Assembly: GCF_006265175.1 (NCBI RefSeq)
Contig: NZ_VDCQ01000024.1
Span: 29,416-93,415 of the forward strand
Length of the DNA: 64,000 nt
Direction: 5' to 3'
From: Paenibacillus hemerocallicola
GTDB taxonomy: Bacteria > Bacillota > Bacilli > Paenibacillales > NBRC-103111
The notes beneath the pieces were generated by a model that was given only the letters and a program-made list of their open reading frames with translations, was not told the origin of the DNA and searched no databases. Positions 51,340 through 60,088 of the stretch are shown one piece after another. Within the stretch, counting starts at the first letter, position 1. Every line of letters begins with the position of its first letter. The translations under genes were made by a program, and so were the position numbers.

Positions 51340-54300
51340 ATGGAGGAGAGGAAAGATTTCTTGCTGCCGCTTGCGAACGGGGGATGGATGCGCATTCAGA
51401 CGGCTGCGCCCGGCACCTTCCGAATCCGGTTGAACGGGACGGGGCTTTTCGCGGAGCCGGCTTTACAGCGTTATGGAATTGTAAGCGCTGTCTCCGGGGC
51501 GGAGGAAGAGGTTTGCGCGCCGTTTCCCGGCTCCGTCGCGGAACTGCGGACCAAGCGGGCGATGCTGCGAATCGACGGAGCGGACGGGCAGCTTCAATTG
51601 CTCGGAACGGATGGGGACGAACGGTTGGCGACGTGCGCCGCTCCCTGGTCGAGCGAAACATCCGGCTTCGGCGTACGCTTCCTGCTGCGGGCCGACGAGG
51701 CGCTGTACGGGCTGGGCAACGTCGCTCCGGAGCGGCTGCAGCGGCGCGGCCTGCGTGTCGAGATGCGAGCGGAGAAGCAACTGTGGGCAAGCGCCCCGAT
51801 TCCGTTCCTGATGAGCTCGAGCGGTTGGGCTGTTATGGTGAATACGACATGGCGTCATCTGTTCGATATTGGAGCTTCGAACGAAAACGAGCTGCTGATC
51901 GAAGGGCCGACCGGCGAGCTGGACTTGTTTCTTTTCGCAGGCAACGACTATGCGGAGCTGCTAGACGCTTACACCAACGTTGCGGGAAAGCCGCCCCTGC
52001 TGCCAATCTGGATGTACGGTCTGAACTTTTGCTCGCGGATCGGGTCCAGCGCCCGCGATGTGCTGGACGATGCGATCAAATTTCGCCGCGCCGGGACTCC
52101 ATGCGATTTGATCGGCCTAAACGACGATTGGATGGAGCGGGCAAAAGACTTCTCGACGACGAAACGGTGGCATCCGGTTCGATTCCCGACAAGTTCGAAC
52201 GATCTGCTGCGCCAAGTTTCGTTTATCGGCATCTTGCACAAGCAAGGGTTCAAGCTGAGCCTGGCTTTGGGCTGCGATTACGATTTGACATTGCTCGAAG
52301 AGCGGCTGGCCAGCGAGAATGTGGGGTCGGAATGGGAAGATCGCAACGACGGATACGGAGAGGACGTGCAGCCTCCTCATGAGGAATCGTGGTACGAGCA
52401 CTTGCGCAAGTTTGTCGATGACGGCGTATCGGCATTTGTGCTGCACCCGAATAACCCGATGCACGGCGATCCCGGGCGAATCTGGGGGAATGGCATGAGC
52501 AGTGCCGAGCTGCATAATCTTTACCCGGTTTTGCTTTGCAAGCAAATGTATGCCGGCTTCTTGAAGCAGACGAACAGGCGGCCGGCGATCCACATAGAGA
52601 GAGGGTATTTGGGGATGCAGCGGTTTGCGGCCAGTACGACAGGGACGTTTTACACCGCAAAGCACGCGATCGTGGCGATACTTAATTACGGTCTTTCCGG
52701 TCATGTCCATACGACAACGAACATGCATCTCATTTCGCGCGAAGGCATCCACGCCGATTTTTTGCTGGCGTGGTCGCGAATTAACAGTATGGATCATTTC
52801 CAGCATCCGGACTTTCTGGAGCATCCATTGCAGGAGCTGTTTCAGCACTATGCGCGATTGCGCTACCGTCTGATCCCGTATTTGTACTCGACCGCTCACG
52901 CTGCCGTACGCACCGGGATGCCGATTACGCGGGCCATGCCGCTTATGTATCCGCGGGACCGGCATTGCCGGGAGCTGGACGGGCAGTACATGCTGGGCGA
53001 TTTTTTGCTCGTCGCCGTTTATACCGAGAGCGTTTATTTGCCGGAAGGGGACTGGTTTGATTATTGGACAGGGAAACGTTACTGCGGTCCGTGCATGATC
53101 GACGCAAGCGTTCCTCCCGAAGCGGGCGGACCCTTGTTCGTGCGCGCCGGGGCGATTGTTCCGATGTGGCCGCCGATGAATTATATCGGGGAGCGGCGGG
53201 TTGAGACGCTCACGCTGGAAGTATACCCCGGAGCTCACGGGAGCTTTCTCTTGTATGAAGACGACGGCGCTACGCTCGACTACTTGAAGGGGGCATCCGT
53301 CCGAACACGTTTGGAGTGCGCGTCGGATCAAGCGATGACGACGGTGCGCATTGCAAAGCGCGAGGGATTATTCGCCGGCATGGAGGCCAAGCGGAGCTAT
53401 GAGCTCATTGTTCACACGAACGCCAAGCCCGCAGCAGTGCGGGTGGGCGGGGAGCGCCGTCCGGACCGCACAGCGCGGAATAAAGCCGATCCGTTCCGCA
53501 GCTGGCGGTACGATCGTTTGGCGGGGACGGTCAGGTTACATGTGGCGGAAGCTGAGTTCGGCGAAGCAGGCGTGTGCATCGAAATCGATCATCCACCGAA
53601 AAGCGTTCGCTCGGCTGCCGCTCGCACCGGGGCCGAGCGAAGATCAGCGGCGTCAGTCGATCCGTTCAGCGGGCCTGCGGCCAGTGTACTTGGCCGGGGG
53701 ATAAGCGATACCGCGAGTGGCGGGGGGGACGCCATTTCAGATGACCCTGAAGCGGACAATGCTTTTGCCGCCGCTTTGGACTCGGGCGAGCTGCGAGTTG
53801 CGGAAGCGGCTTTGACCGAATGGTGGGGCGCGAAAATGAAACATTCCCCGTCCGCCGCTAACGCCATTTGGCAGCTGCACGTAATGAAAGGCTGTTATCT
53901 GATTGTGCGGCAGGCGGAGCGAAACGGATGGACCTCCGCGGATGCGTTTAAGCACATGGAGGATGAAGCCTATGAACTGGCGCAGCTGCAAAAGCCCGAA
54001 CAAGGCTACGAGCTGCTTCAGCGGCTCGTGAGCCGGCTTGTCAGGCAAATGGATGCGCTCCATACCGGGGCGAAACATCCGGTTATCCGCGAGTTGCTCG
54101 AGCTCGCGTTGCGGGAGCCGGAGCGGGACTTGTCGCTGAATGCGATGGCCGAACGTTTCGCGTTGCATCCGGTTCATATCAGCCGGCTGTTCAAGAAGGA
54201 AACCGGCCGCAACTATTACGACTATGTCATCTCGATGCGGATGATGCGGGCCAAGCAACTTCTGAGAGATGGCCACAAAGTATATGATGTCGCGGCCCTC

Positions 54301-54390
54301 TGCGGCTTCAAGGATGCCGGAAACTTCTCAAAAGCTTTCAGCAAATATTGGGGGGAGCCGCCAGTCAGCTTCAAACAGGAACGGAGCTGA
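51340..54390 (+). CDS. GH31 pseudo-glycosidase fused to AraC DNA-binding domain
   Basis: A 1016-residue cytoplasmic protein; AGGAGG precedes the ATG. GH31 similarity spans about 10-760 (PFLMSSSGWAVMVNTTWRHLF, GLSGHVHTTTNM, AGGPLFVRAGAIVPMW, LYEDDGATL). At the nucleophile position the sequence is FVLH (His 369) and at the acid/base position STTGT (Thr 436), so both catalytic aspartates are lost. A Ser/Ala-rich hinge and a helical linker (about 805-905) lead to an AraC domain (about 915-1013; ALHPVHISRLFKKETG, LCGFKDAGNFSKAFSKYWG). Architecture and losses match the fusion at 38020 but the replacing residues differ, so activity was lost or tolerated independently. It is the likely regulator of the divergent beta-helix gene. 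Confidence 0.9.
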   Translation: MEERKDFLLPLANGGWMRIQTAAPGTFRIRLNGTGLFAEPALQRYGIVSAVSGAEEEVCAPFPGSVAELRTKRAMLRIDGADGQLQLLGTDGDERLATCAAPWSSETSGFGVRFLLRADEALYGLGNVAPERLQRRGLRVEMRAEKQLWASAPIPFLMSSSGWAVMVNTTWRHLFDIGASNENELLIEGPTGELDLFLFAGNDYAELLDAYTNVAGKPPLLPIWMYGLNFCSRIGSSARDVLDDAIKFRRAGTPCDLIGLNDDWMERAKDFSTTKRWHPVRFPTSSNDLLRQVSFIGILHKQGFKLSLALGCDYDLTLLEERLASENVGSEWEDRNDGYGEDVQPPHEESWYEHLRKFVDDGVSAFVLHPNNPMHGDPGRIWGNGMSSAELHNLYPVLLCKQMYAGFLKQTNRRPAIHIERGYLGMQRFAASTTGTFYTAKHAIVAILNYGLSGHVHTTTNMHLISREGIHADFLLAWSRINSMDHFQHPDFLEHPLQELFQHYARLRYRLIPYLYSTAHAAVRTGMPITRAMPLMYPRDRHCRELDGQYMLGDFLLVAVYTESVYLPEGDWFDYWTGKRYCGPCMIDASVPPEAGGPLFVRAGAIVPMWPPMNYIGERRVETLTLEVYPGAHGSFLLYEDDGATLDYLKGASVRTRLECASDQAMTTVRIAKREGLFAGMEAKRSYELIVHTNAKPAAVRVGGERRPDRTARNKADPFRSWRYDRLAGTVRLHVAEAEFGEAGVCIEIDHPPKSVRSAAARTGAERRSAASVDPFSGPAASVLGRGISDTASGGGDAISDDPEADNAFAAALDSGELRVAEAALTEWWGAKMKHSPSAANAIWQLHVMKGCYLIVRQAERNGWTSADAFKHMEDEAYELAQLQKPEQGYELLQRLVSRLVRQMDALHTGAKHPVIRELLELALREPERDLSLNAMAERFALHPVHISRLFKKETGRNYYDYVISMRMMRAKQLLRDGHKVYDVAALCGFKDAGNFSKAFSKYWGEPPVSFKQERS

Positions 54391-54587
54391 GGGGAACGGT
54401 AACGTTGGGAGTTGGACAGGCCTCTCCGCTGCTGTACCAGTAAGCCGAGGTGCGGCCGCTGTCTTATCCGGATTATCCCATCGAGGCAATAAAGGAACAA
54501 ATGATCCGGGATTTGTGTTATTCGATGGTAACACAACACGAGCTTTTGACCAGTTGTTCAAATCTAACGTTTACAACAAAAACAATC

Positions 54588-54902
54588 ATGATGATTGAGA
54601 AGGTTAAGAGCAAAGAGCACGCTTTTACGATTCCGGTCCCTTATGCCGTATTGCGCATGGGGAGCGGTATCCTGATTTCCAATTTAGTCCGGCGCAAAAT
54701 GAAGGATTGGCTCAACAAGCACGGCGGACATGCCGGTGGGCACTCGAGCCAGAATGATTTCGATTCGGACAGCAGTCCGTTCGGGATTGAACTGGTACTG
54801 TCGATTCTCGAAAACCGAAGCACGAAGCAAGCGATCAGGCAGCTCATCAAGGAGTTGCAACGTTGCAAAGGGACGGTTCTGGTCGATGTCGATATGTGCT
54901 AA
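54588..54902 (+). CDS. Hypothetical protein, perhaps C-terminally cut
   Basis: A 104-residue protein (start ATG 54588, no clear ribosome site). AFTIPVPYAVLRMGSGILIS is a semi-hydrophobic segment, followed by a basic helix (RRKMKDWLNKHGGHAGGH) and IRQLIKELQRCKGTVLVDVD near the end. A stop soon after VDVD suggests that the natural C-terminus may be missing. Function unknown. Confidence 0.5.
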   Translation: MMIEKVKSKEHAFTIPVPYAVLRMGSGILISNLVRRKMKDWLNKHGGHAGGHSSQNDFDSDSSPFGIELVLSILENRSTKQAIRQLIKELQRCKGTVLVDVDMC

Positions 54903-54950
54903 GTGGGTTAGGGCCAGGTTGCTGCGGGTGATCGGAATTCTTACATTGCA

Positions 54951-55280
54951 GACCCTGAGCAAACCGGAATCACAGGCGGGTCTTTGGGCGCGTTGATTTC
55001 CTTAAAATTTTTGGAGTTTGTAGAGAGCCGCACGTTCGAACAAGACAACATTCGCATGTATATGTACGTCGGTGAGCAAGAGGGGGTTGGCCGAGCCACG
55101 CTGCAGAAAGACATGGTCCCGAATAATAAGAAAACGTACGAATTATTGAAGGAAAAAAATCCTGGAGGGAGCAGCAGCCTCAAGTTCGAGATCGACATGC
55201 AAAGGGTGCACGACCACAGCTACTTCAATAAATATTTTCCTAACGCCATGAGATTCATCTATCCCGGTCCTAGAGTCTGA
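54951..55280 (+). pseudogene. Alpha/beta-hydrolase (esterase) remnant
   Basis: TGITGGSLGALISLKF holds the nucleophile elbow G-x-S-x-G. It is joined almost at once to the C-terminal part (IRMYMYVGEQEG, KTYELLKEKNPGGS, HDHSYFNKYFPNAMRFI), which contains the catalytic-His region. The N-terminal strand set and about 60 residues in the middle are missing. A D-family esterase related to enterochelin/acetylxylan esterases is the likely ancestor. Confidence 0.6.
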
Positions 55281-55419
55281 TTCAAACCATGCTCAATCGG
55301 GGCGGTTCGGGTATCCATTTCTCGTGATGGAAGGGAGAGCTTTAACCCTGACGAATGGGAAATGAAGGTTCGGGGGAAGCGCTTGCAAAATGCGTTGCAC
55401 AGATTGTCTTATTGCCCAG

Positions 55420-56256
55420 CTACACCTTTCTGTAATCGCGGGGGGACAATCCGTTTTTTTTGGTAAAAATCCTGGCGAAGTAGAGGGGGTCTTCAAACCC
55501 GACCTCGCGGGCAACTTCCGATATCTTCATATTCCCGGATCGAAGTAAGCGTTTTGCTTGTTCAATCCGAACATTATGGATGTACTTTAGCGGACTGTAG
55601 CCAGTCCATTTTTTGAACATAATCGAGTAGTAGCTCAAGGATAAAGAAGCCCGTGCCGCCAGTTCTTCACGATCCAATGATTTGTTGTAATTGTCCTTGA
55701 TGTACTGTTCGGATTGCGTAATAATTTGGCCAATATGATCTTCTGCCTTATCCAGCATCCGTAGCGCCTGATCTACTTCGATCAGCAGTTGTTGAAATCC
55801 TATCCGAGCCAGCCATTCATACCCTCTGTCTTTTTTATCCCATAGTTTGTGCAGCGAGTCAAAGCTACTCTGTAACAGGCTGATTTCCGGAATGAACGAC
55901 ATTGCGGGGAAGGACAAGCCGATCATGGATTCAGATGTATGTACCGTAGTTCCTTCCCATTTGATAAACCGGTAATCGTAGTTCACTGAATAGTACTGCA
56001 GCGGATTTTCGCGGGAACTGAGCAATCGCAATGCGCTTCCGGGGCTAAAATGAAACAAGTTTCCCCGGCGAAGTTCATATTTCTGATCATCAAGCCAATA
56101 GTAACCGCTTCCATTTGTTACTAAAAGAATATTGAATGTTTTCGTTTTAAGCTGCAGCCTATTTACATCATAATTGACTTGTTTCCAGAATGATTCATCC
56201 CGATAAAGTACTTCCACAATACGCGGATAAAATCGCGAAAAAAAGTCGTGGTCCAT
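55420..56256 (-). CDS. AraC family transcription regulator
   Basis: A 278-residue regulator. ATG 56256 follows GAGGAGGAGAGGAG. The cupin-like N-terminus (about 35-125; NILLVTNGSGYYWLDDQKYELRRGN) is followed by an AraC domain (about 180-278; RASLSLSYYSIMFKKWTGYSPLKYI and VAREVGFEDPLYFARIFTKKNG). It is divergent from the BNR protein gene. Four related 14-base words in the intergenic region are probable binding sites. Confidence 0.92.
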   Translation of the reverse strand: MDHDFFSRFYPRIVEVLYRDESFWKQVNYDVNRLQLKTKTFNILLVTNGSGYYWLDDQKYELRRGNLFHFSPGSALRLLSSRENPLQYYSVNYDYRFIKWEGTTVHTSESMIGLSFPAMSFIPEISLLQSSFDSLHKLWDKKDRGYEWLARIGFQQLLIEVDQALRMLDKAEDHIGQIITQSEQYIKDNYNKSLDREELAARASLSLSYYSIMFKKWTGYSPLKYIHNVRIEQAKRLLRSGNMKISEVAREVGFEDPLYFARIFTKKNGLSPRDYRKV

Positions 56257-56285
56257 CTCCTCTCCTCCTCAACGCGATCAAAATG

Positions 56286-56399
56286 TGGACGATCATTTCC
56301 TCTCACTGCCGAGTATAAGTCAAAGAATGACATTATGAAATAGACATTCATTTCAACTATATGGACAATCGTTTTATGTTATTTCAAAATGATCGTCCA
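56286..56399. promoter_or_regulatory. Repeated operator-like words between AraC and BNR genes
   Basis: TGGACGATCATTTC (56286-56299), TAGACATTCATTTC (56341-56354), TGGACAATCGTTTT (56362-56375) and, inverted, the complement of TGGACGATCATTTT (56386-56399). The last two form an inverted pair 10 bases apart. Multiple sites of about this length and spacing fit AraC-type activators. Confidence 0.55.
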
Positions 56400-56478
56400 T
56401 TTACATGCATAAAAACCGTCACTTACAATGACGGTGTAAACCGAATTTTTACCAAATTCTAAAGGCTGGTGGTGTACG

Positions 56479-58821
56479 ATGAAAAGGATGATCTCTGCTT
56501 CTCGCAAACGGCTGTCCGGTACGCTGGTATGGCTGCTGGGGTTGTTAGTGTTCTCTGCAACACTTTCTGTCACTGCAACGAATGCTCAAGAAAGCACAAG
56601 TTCTCCTCCGACGCTATTTTACGAAGATTTCGAAAGCAGCGGTGGGAGCAACTGGACTCAATCGAGCGGTAGCTGGTCAATCGTAAACGATAACGGAAAT
56701 CATGTTTTGAAGCGAGACAGTATGTCTGCGGAAGGTTTGCTGCTGGCGGGAAGTTCTTCCTGGGAAAACTATTCGGTTCAAATGGATGTTACTTTCTACA
56801 ATGAAGCACCGGCAGGGACACGCGCATCCGGAATTTTAGCAAGAGTAGCCGACGATAAAAATTTCTACTTGCTGCGCTTAAACACTACAGGCTCTGTCGA
56901 ATTGATGCGCAACTTGAATGGCACCTACACCAGATTAACAGGAACGAGCTATCCTTTTGTGATCGGACAAACTTACACAATGAATCTTACTGTAGATCAT
57001 GACCAAATTATCGGGTATATGAACGGGACGGAAGTGCTTTCCGCTTCAGACTCCACGTTATCGCAAGGCGGGATCGGCTTCAGAGCCTACAATCAACTTG
57101 TCGGGATTGATCAAGTAACCGTCAAAGCGATAGCGGCGCCAGAAATCGTTGATAAAAGCGGTTTGAAATCGCAATTTGATGCGGCGGCACAATTGTCAGC
57201 AACAAATTATACGACTCAAAGCTGGTTTGAATTGCAAAGCAACTTGACCGTTGCCACCTCGGTATATGAAGACAACAACGTTACGCAGCAGGAAGTCAAT
57301 GAAGCGACGCGAAAGTTGCAGTATTACATAAATATGCTATTCCCAGTCAGTGGAGCGCCGGCAGCGCCAATCGAAAGAGTGCCCTTTTGGATGCATGATT
57401 CGAATCAAGCGGGGTGGTGGACTCCTCTCGCAGAGCACAATGGAGCAATATATATGGCATACAATACTCCAAGCGACCGCGAATTGTTTCACCATGTTGC
57501 CATAGCGGTTCGATCATCTGGAGGAGATTGGAAGCGCTATCTCGCTACAAATGAAGCAGGAATCCCGGAATCATATATCAATGATCCCGGCCACAATCAA
57601 CCTTCTCTGGCTATAGACGGCAATGGCCAATTGCATCTGTTCGCTTCCATGCACAATGACAATTGGCGTTATTTTACATTGGATACAACGGATTCATCCG
57701 CCCAGTTATTGGACGCCTCGGCCAATATGCCGGACCCGAACGCTCGAATCACTTATCCGATTGTAGAAGTCGACTCGCAAGGCGATTTGTGGCTGATTGT
57801 GCGCATGCATGAAAGCACTCGCCGACCAGGTATTTTGTATCATTATGATCACACGCAACGCGAGTGGAGCCGTATTGCCGAATTTGCATCAGCCGATCAA
57901 CGCTCTGTTTATCCGAACGATCTCAAGGTAGATGATGAAGGGAATGTACACATCGTTTTTGAATGGGCGTTGTATCCTGCCGCCCCAATGCGCCACGAAC
58001 TTTCCTACATTCGGTATGATTCAGCTGCGGGGACATTCACGGATGCCAGTCATAATGTCGTTCCAATTCCGGTCACTCCGGCAACTGTCGATCTCATCCA
58101 ACCCTTGTTATCCGATGAAGATTACAACAGTAATCATGGTGTGCAGACTGCTAAGCTGGCATTGGATGAGAACGGCTTGCCTCTAGTCATATACCGGCAA
58201 AGCAGTTTGTCCCATCCCAATCACTTTGTCGTAAAATTTGCACGATGGGAGGGTACCGAGTGGCAGCGTGAGGTCATTTTTCAAGAGACACCCACCAGAG
58301 CCGCTTTGGATATTACACGTTTCGGGTCAGAAATCCGGCTGTACTATATACGCAATACGGGAGTTGATCGCGTTTATGCCGCCATTCCAGACACTAATGG
58401 CTGGCAGCATCTATCCATTGTTCCCGGGCTTCCTGCGGATCGTCTGTCGGTTATTTCAGACGTGTCGGGCAAGGATATCGTATATCTAACAGACACGACA
58501 GGAAAGTTTCTGTATTACAGTACCGCCTTAGAGGTTACGGACCCACTCTTGCTCTTGGACGAAATGAAGCTTCGGATCGACGGGTATCAGCAATCACAAG
58601 AAATTCAACCTACTCTGGCAAATCAGTTGCAATACCGGCTGATGATCATCGCCCAACTGATCAAACAATCAGCACCGTCCACCTTAGTCGAGGCTTATAT
58701 GCAAGATTTTATCCATGTTATTTCGGAACCATCTGTACTTGCCCAGAACTTAATCTCTCATTTTGTGTCTGCGAATTTGCAAGAGTATGCCCAAAAAGTG
58801 ATTTTCATCCAACGTTCTTAA
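56479..58821 (+). CDS. Secreted BNR-repeat protein with FIVAR domain
   Basis: A 780-residue exported protein with a Sec signal (about 1-36; LSGTLVWLLGLLVFSATLS, cleavage near NAQ). In order: a jelly-roll/LamG-like domain (about 45-215; LFYEDFESSGGSNWTQSSGS), a FIVAR domain (about 225-285; LKSQFDAAAQLSATNYTTQS), a BNR_4-type beta-propeller (about 300-690; WMHDSNQAGWWTPLAEHNGA, DPGHNQPSLAIDGNGQLHLF) and a C-terminal helical domain. The propeller is sialidase-like and related to putative polysaccharide lyases or sialidases. No full active site could be assigned. Probably a surface or secreted polysaccharide-degrading protein, controlled by the divergent AraC gene. Confidence 0.82.
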   Translation: MKRMISASRKRLSGTLVWLLGLLVFSATLSVTATNAQESTSSPPTLFYEDFESSGGSNWTQSSGSWSIVNDNGNHVLKRDSMSAEGLLLAGSSSWENYSVQMDVTFYNEAPAGTRASGILARVADDKNFYLLRLNTTGSVELMRNLNGTYTRLTGTSYPFVIGQTYTMNLTVDHDQIIGYMNGTEVLSASDSTLSQGGIGFRAYNQLVGIDQVTVKAIAAPEIVDKSGLKSQFDAAAQLSATNYTTQSWFELQSNLTVATSVYEDNNVTQQEVNEATRKLQYYINMLFPVSGAPAAPIERVPFWMHDSNQAGWWTPLAEHNGAIYMAYNTPSDRELFHHVAIAVRSSGGDWKRYLATNEAGIPESYINDPGHNQPSLAIDGNGQLHLFASMHNDNWRYFTLDTTDSSAQLLDASANMPDPNARITYPIVEVDSQGDLWLIVRMHESTRRPGILYHYDHTQREWSRIAEFASADQRSVYPNDLKVDDEGNVHIVFEWALYPAAPMRHELSYIRYDSAAGTFTDASHNVVPIPVTPATVDLIQPLLSDEDYNSNHGVQTAKLALDENGLPLVIYRQSSLSHPNHFVVKFARWEGTEWQREVIFQETPTRAALDITRFGSEIRLYYIRNTGVDRVYAAIPDTNGWQHLSIVPGLPADRLSVISDVSGKDIVYLTDTTGKFLYYSTALEVTDPLLLLDEMKLRIDGYQQSQEIQPTLANQLQYRLMIIAQLIKQSAPSTLVEAYMQDFIHVISEPSVLAQNLISHFVSANLQEYAQKVIFIQRS

Positions 58822-58868
58822 AAACAGCTGTCATGGACAGCCGGACACGTCACCGCCAGTGACGGTCA

Positions 58869-58922
58869 ATACGAAAAATAGTCGGTCAGGAACAACTCCT
58901 CACAGCCGACTATTTTTCGTAT
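58869..58922. terminator. Bidirectional terminator
   Basis: Perfect 17-base stem ATACGAAAAATAGTCGG/CCGACTATTTTTCGTAT with a 20-base loop. It separates the convergent BNR and AraC genes. Confidence 0.8.
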
Positions 58923-58997
58923 GAACTGCGTTTTTCAAACGAGTGGCGGCCCTCATCGGCCGAGAGTTCGTTGTGGGGGGTGTTATATGGGAAGTAG

Positions 58998-59822
58998 CTA
59001 GACCCGATGCGTTTTTCTGAAGGCGGACGGCGTGACTCCCATATGCTTCTTGAAGATGTAGCTTAAATAGTAGGCGTTCTGGTAACCAATGTATTCCGAG
59101 ATTTGATCAAGCGTCATGGTTGTTTCCAGCAGCAGCTGTCTCGCTTTCTCCAGACGCAATTCGGTCAAAAACTGGATCGGGGTTTGTCCGAAGCTCGCTT
59201 TAAACTTCTGGCATAGCCGTGCTGGACTTAGTCGCAATTGTGCGGCAATCTCCTTCAGATCAACAGTCTCAAAGGCATGTTTGCGAATGAGGGAGGAGGC
59301 TTCGTTCATGATCGGCTCCGGTTGTTTGCCCGCTTGCCTTTCCGCCGGCCAAGGCCATTTGTTGCACTCCTTCCCATATAACAACCAAATGTCCTGCATA
59401 TAGTGACCGCACAGCCACAGCTTAACTTCCTCGCTGAGTCCTTCGGATTGCTTCATCAAGGAATAGTTGCCTGCCAACCGCTTCGTGTCGGCGATACTCG
59501 TTTTGCCGACAAACCGGGGCGGTTCCGCCTGTCCCACCCTCACCAAGTCGTTGATCCGCCATCGAACCCGAATCGCAAAAAAAGTAAGGGGCGATATAAC
59601 GACCCTGCGCAGAACCGTATTTGCCGGACAAATGATCAAATCGCCGAATGCGGCAATGCCTTTCTCCTCGTTAAATTCATACTGGAACGACCCGTCTATG
59701 ACGGCGAAAATGGTCCACTCCTTGCAGGTATCCTCATAAAACAAAAATTTGTCTTTTCGCTCCCAATATCTACAGTATGTGAGCTGGGGGATCAGAACAT
59801 TTCGACCCTCTTCGGTATGCAA
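58998..59822 (-). CDS. AraC family transcription regulator
   Basis: A 274-residue regulator. TTG 59822 lies about 8 bases after GGAGG. The N-terminal cupin-like part (WERKDKFLFYEDTCKEWTIF, AAFGDLIICPANTVLRRVV) and the AraC domain (LRLSPARLCQKFKASFGQTP, ISEYIGYQNAYYLSYIFKKHMG) match the regulator at 4188 over the full length. It is divergent from the beta-helix gene at 60089, so regulator and target family have travelled together. Confidence 0.92.
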   Translation of the reverse strand: MHTEEGRNVLIPQLTYCRYWERKDKFLFYEDTCKEWTIFAVIDGSFQYEFNEEKGIAAFGDLIICPANTVLRRVVISPLTFFAIRVRWRINDLVRVGQAEPPRFVGKTSIADTKRLAGNYSLMKQSEGLSEEVKLWLCGHYMQDIWLLYGKECNKWPWPAERQAGKQPEPIMNEASSLIRKHAFETVDLKEIAAQLRLSPARLCQKFKASFGQTPIQFLTELRLEKARQLLLETTMTLDQISEYIGYQNAYYLSYIFKKHMGVTPSAFRKTHRV

Positions 59823-60036
59823 GTTCGGCTCCTCCGTTCTGCGAGAGATCTGAGACTGATTGTATCATACGATCGATCATTAGGGCAGGATTTAGGAAGA
59901 TCATTCAGGCGTTGCCCGGCCGACATTCATCTCTCGGAATTCCGTTAAAATTTACATATGGTTTAGTTTAATTCTCTTTATTTTAAAAGCAATCGGGTTC
60001 GACTATGCTGGATGCAGGATCGGCTTGCTCGTTTCG

Positions 60037-60050
60037 TGTAAACGCTTACC
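60037..60050 (+). promoter_or_regulatory. cre-like site upstream of beta-helix gene
   Basis: TGTAAACGCTTACC fits TGNAARCGNWWWCA except the last base. It lies 38 bases before ATG 60089. Confidence 0.5.
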
Positions 60051-60088
60051 GATTCTTGAAACCCAAAACTACAGATGGGAGGTCTTCT

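Noticed and set aside
51482..51495. cre-like word TGTAAGCGCTGTCT
   Set aside because: It lies inside the coding region about 140 bases after the start of the GH31-AraC gene and the flank departs from the consensus.
52117..53331. 404-residue frame antisense to the second GH31-AraC gene
   Set aside because: Shadow of the real gene: mirrored codons, no recognisable domain, no ribosome site.
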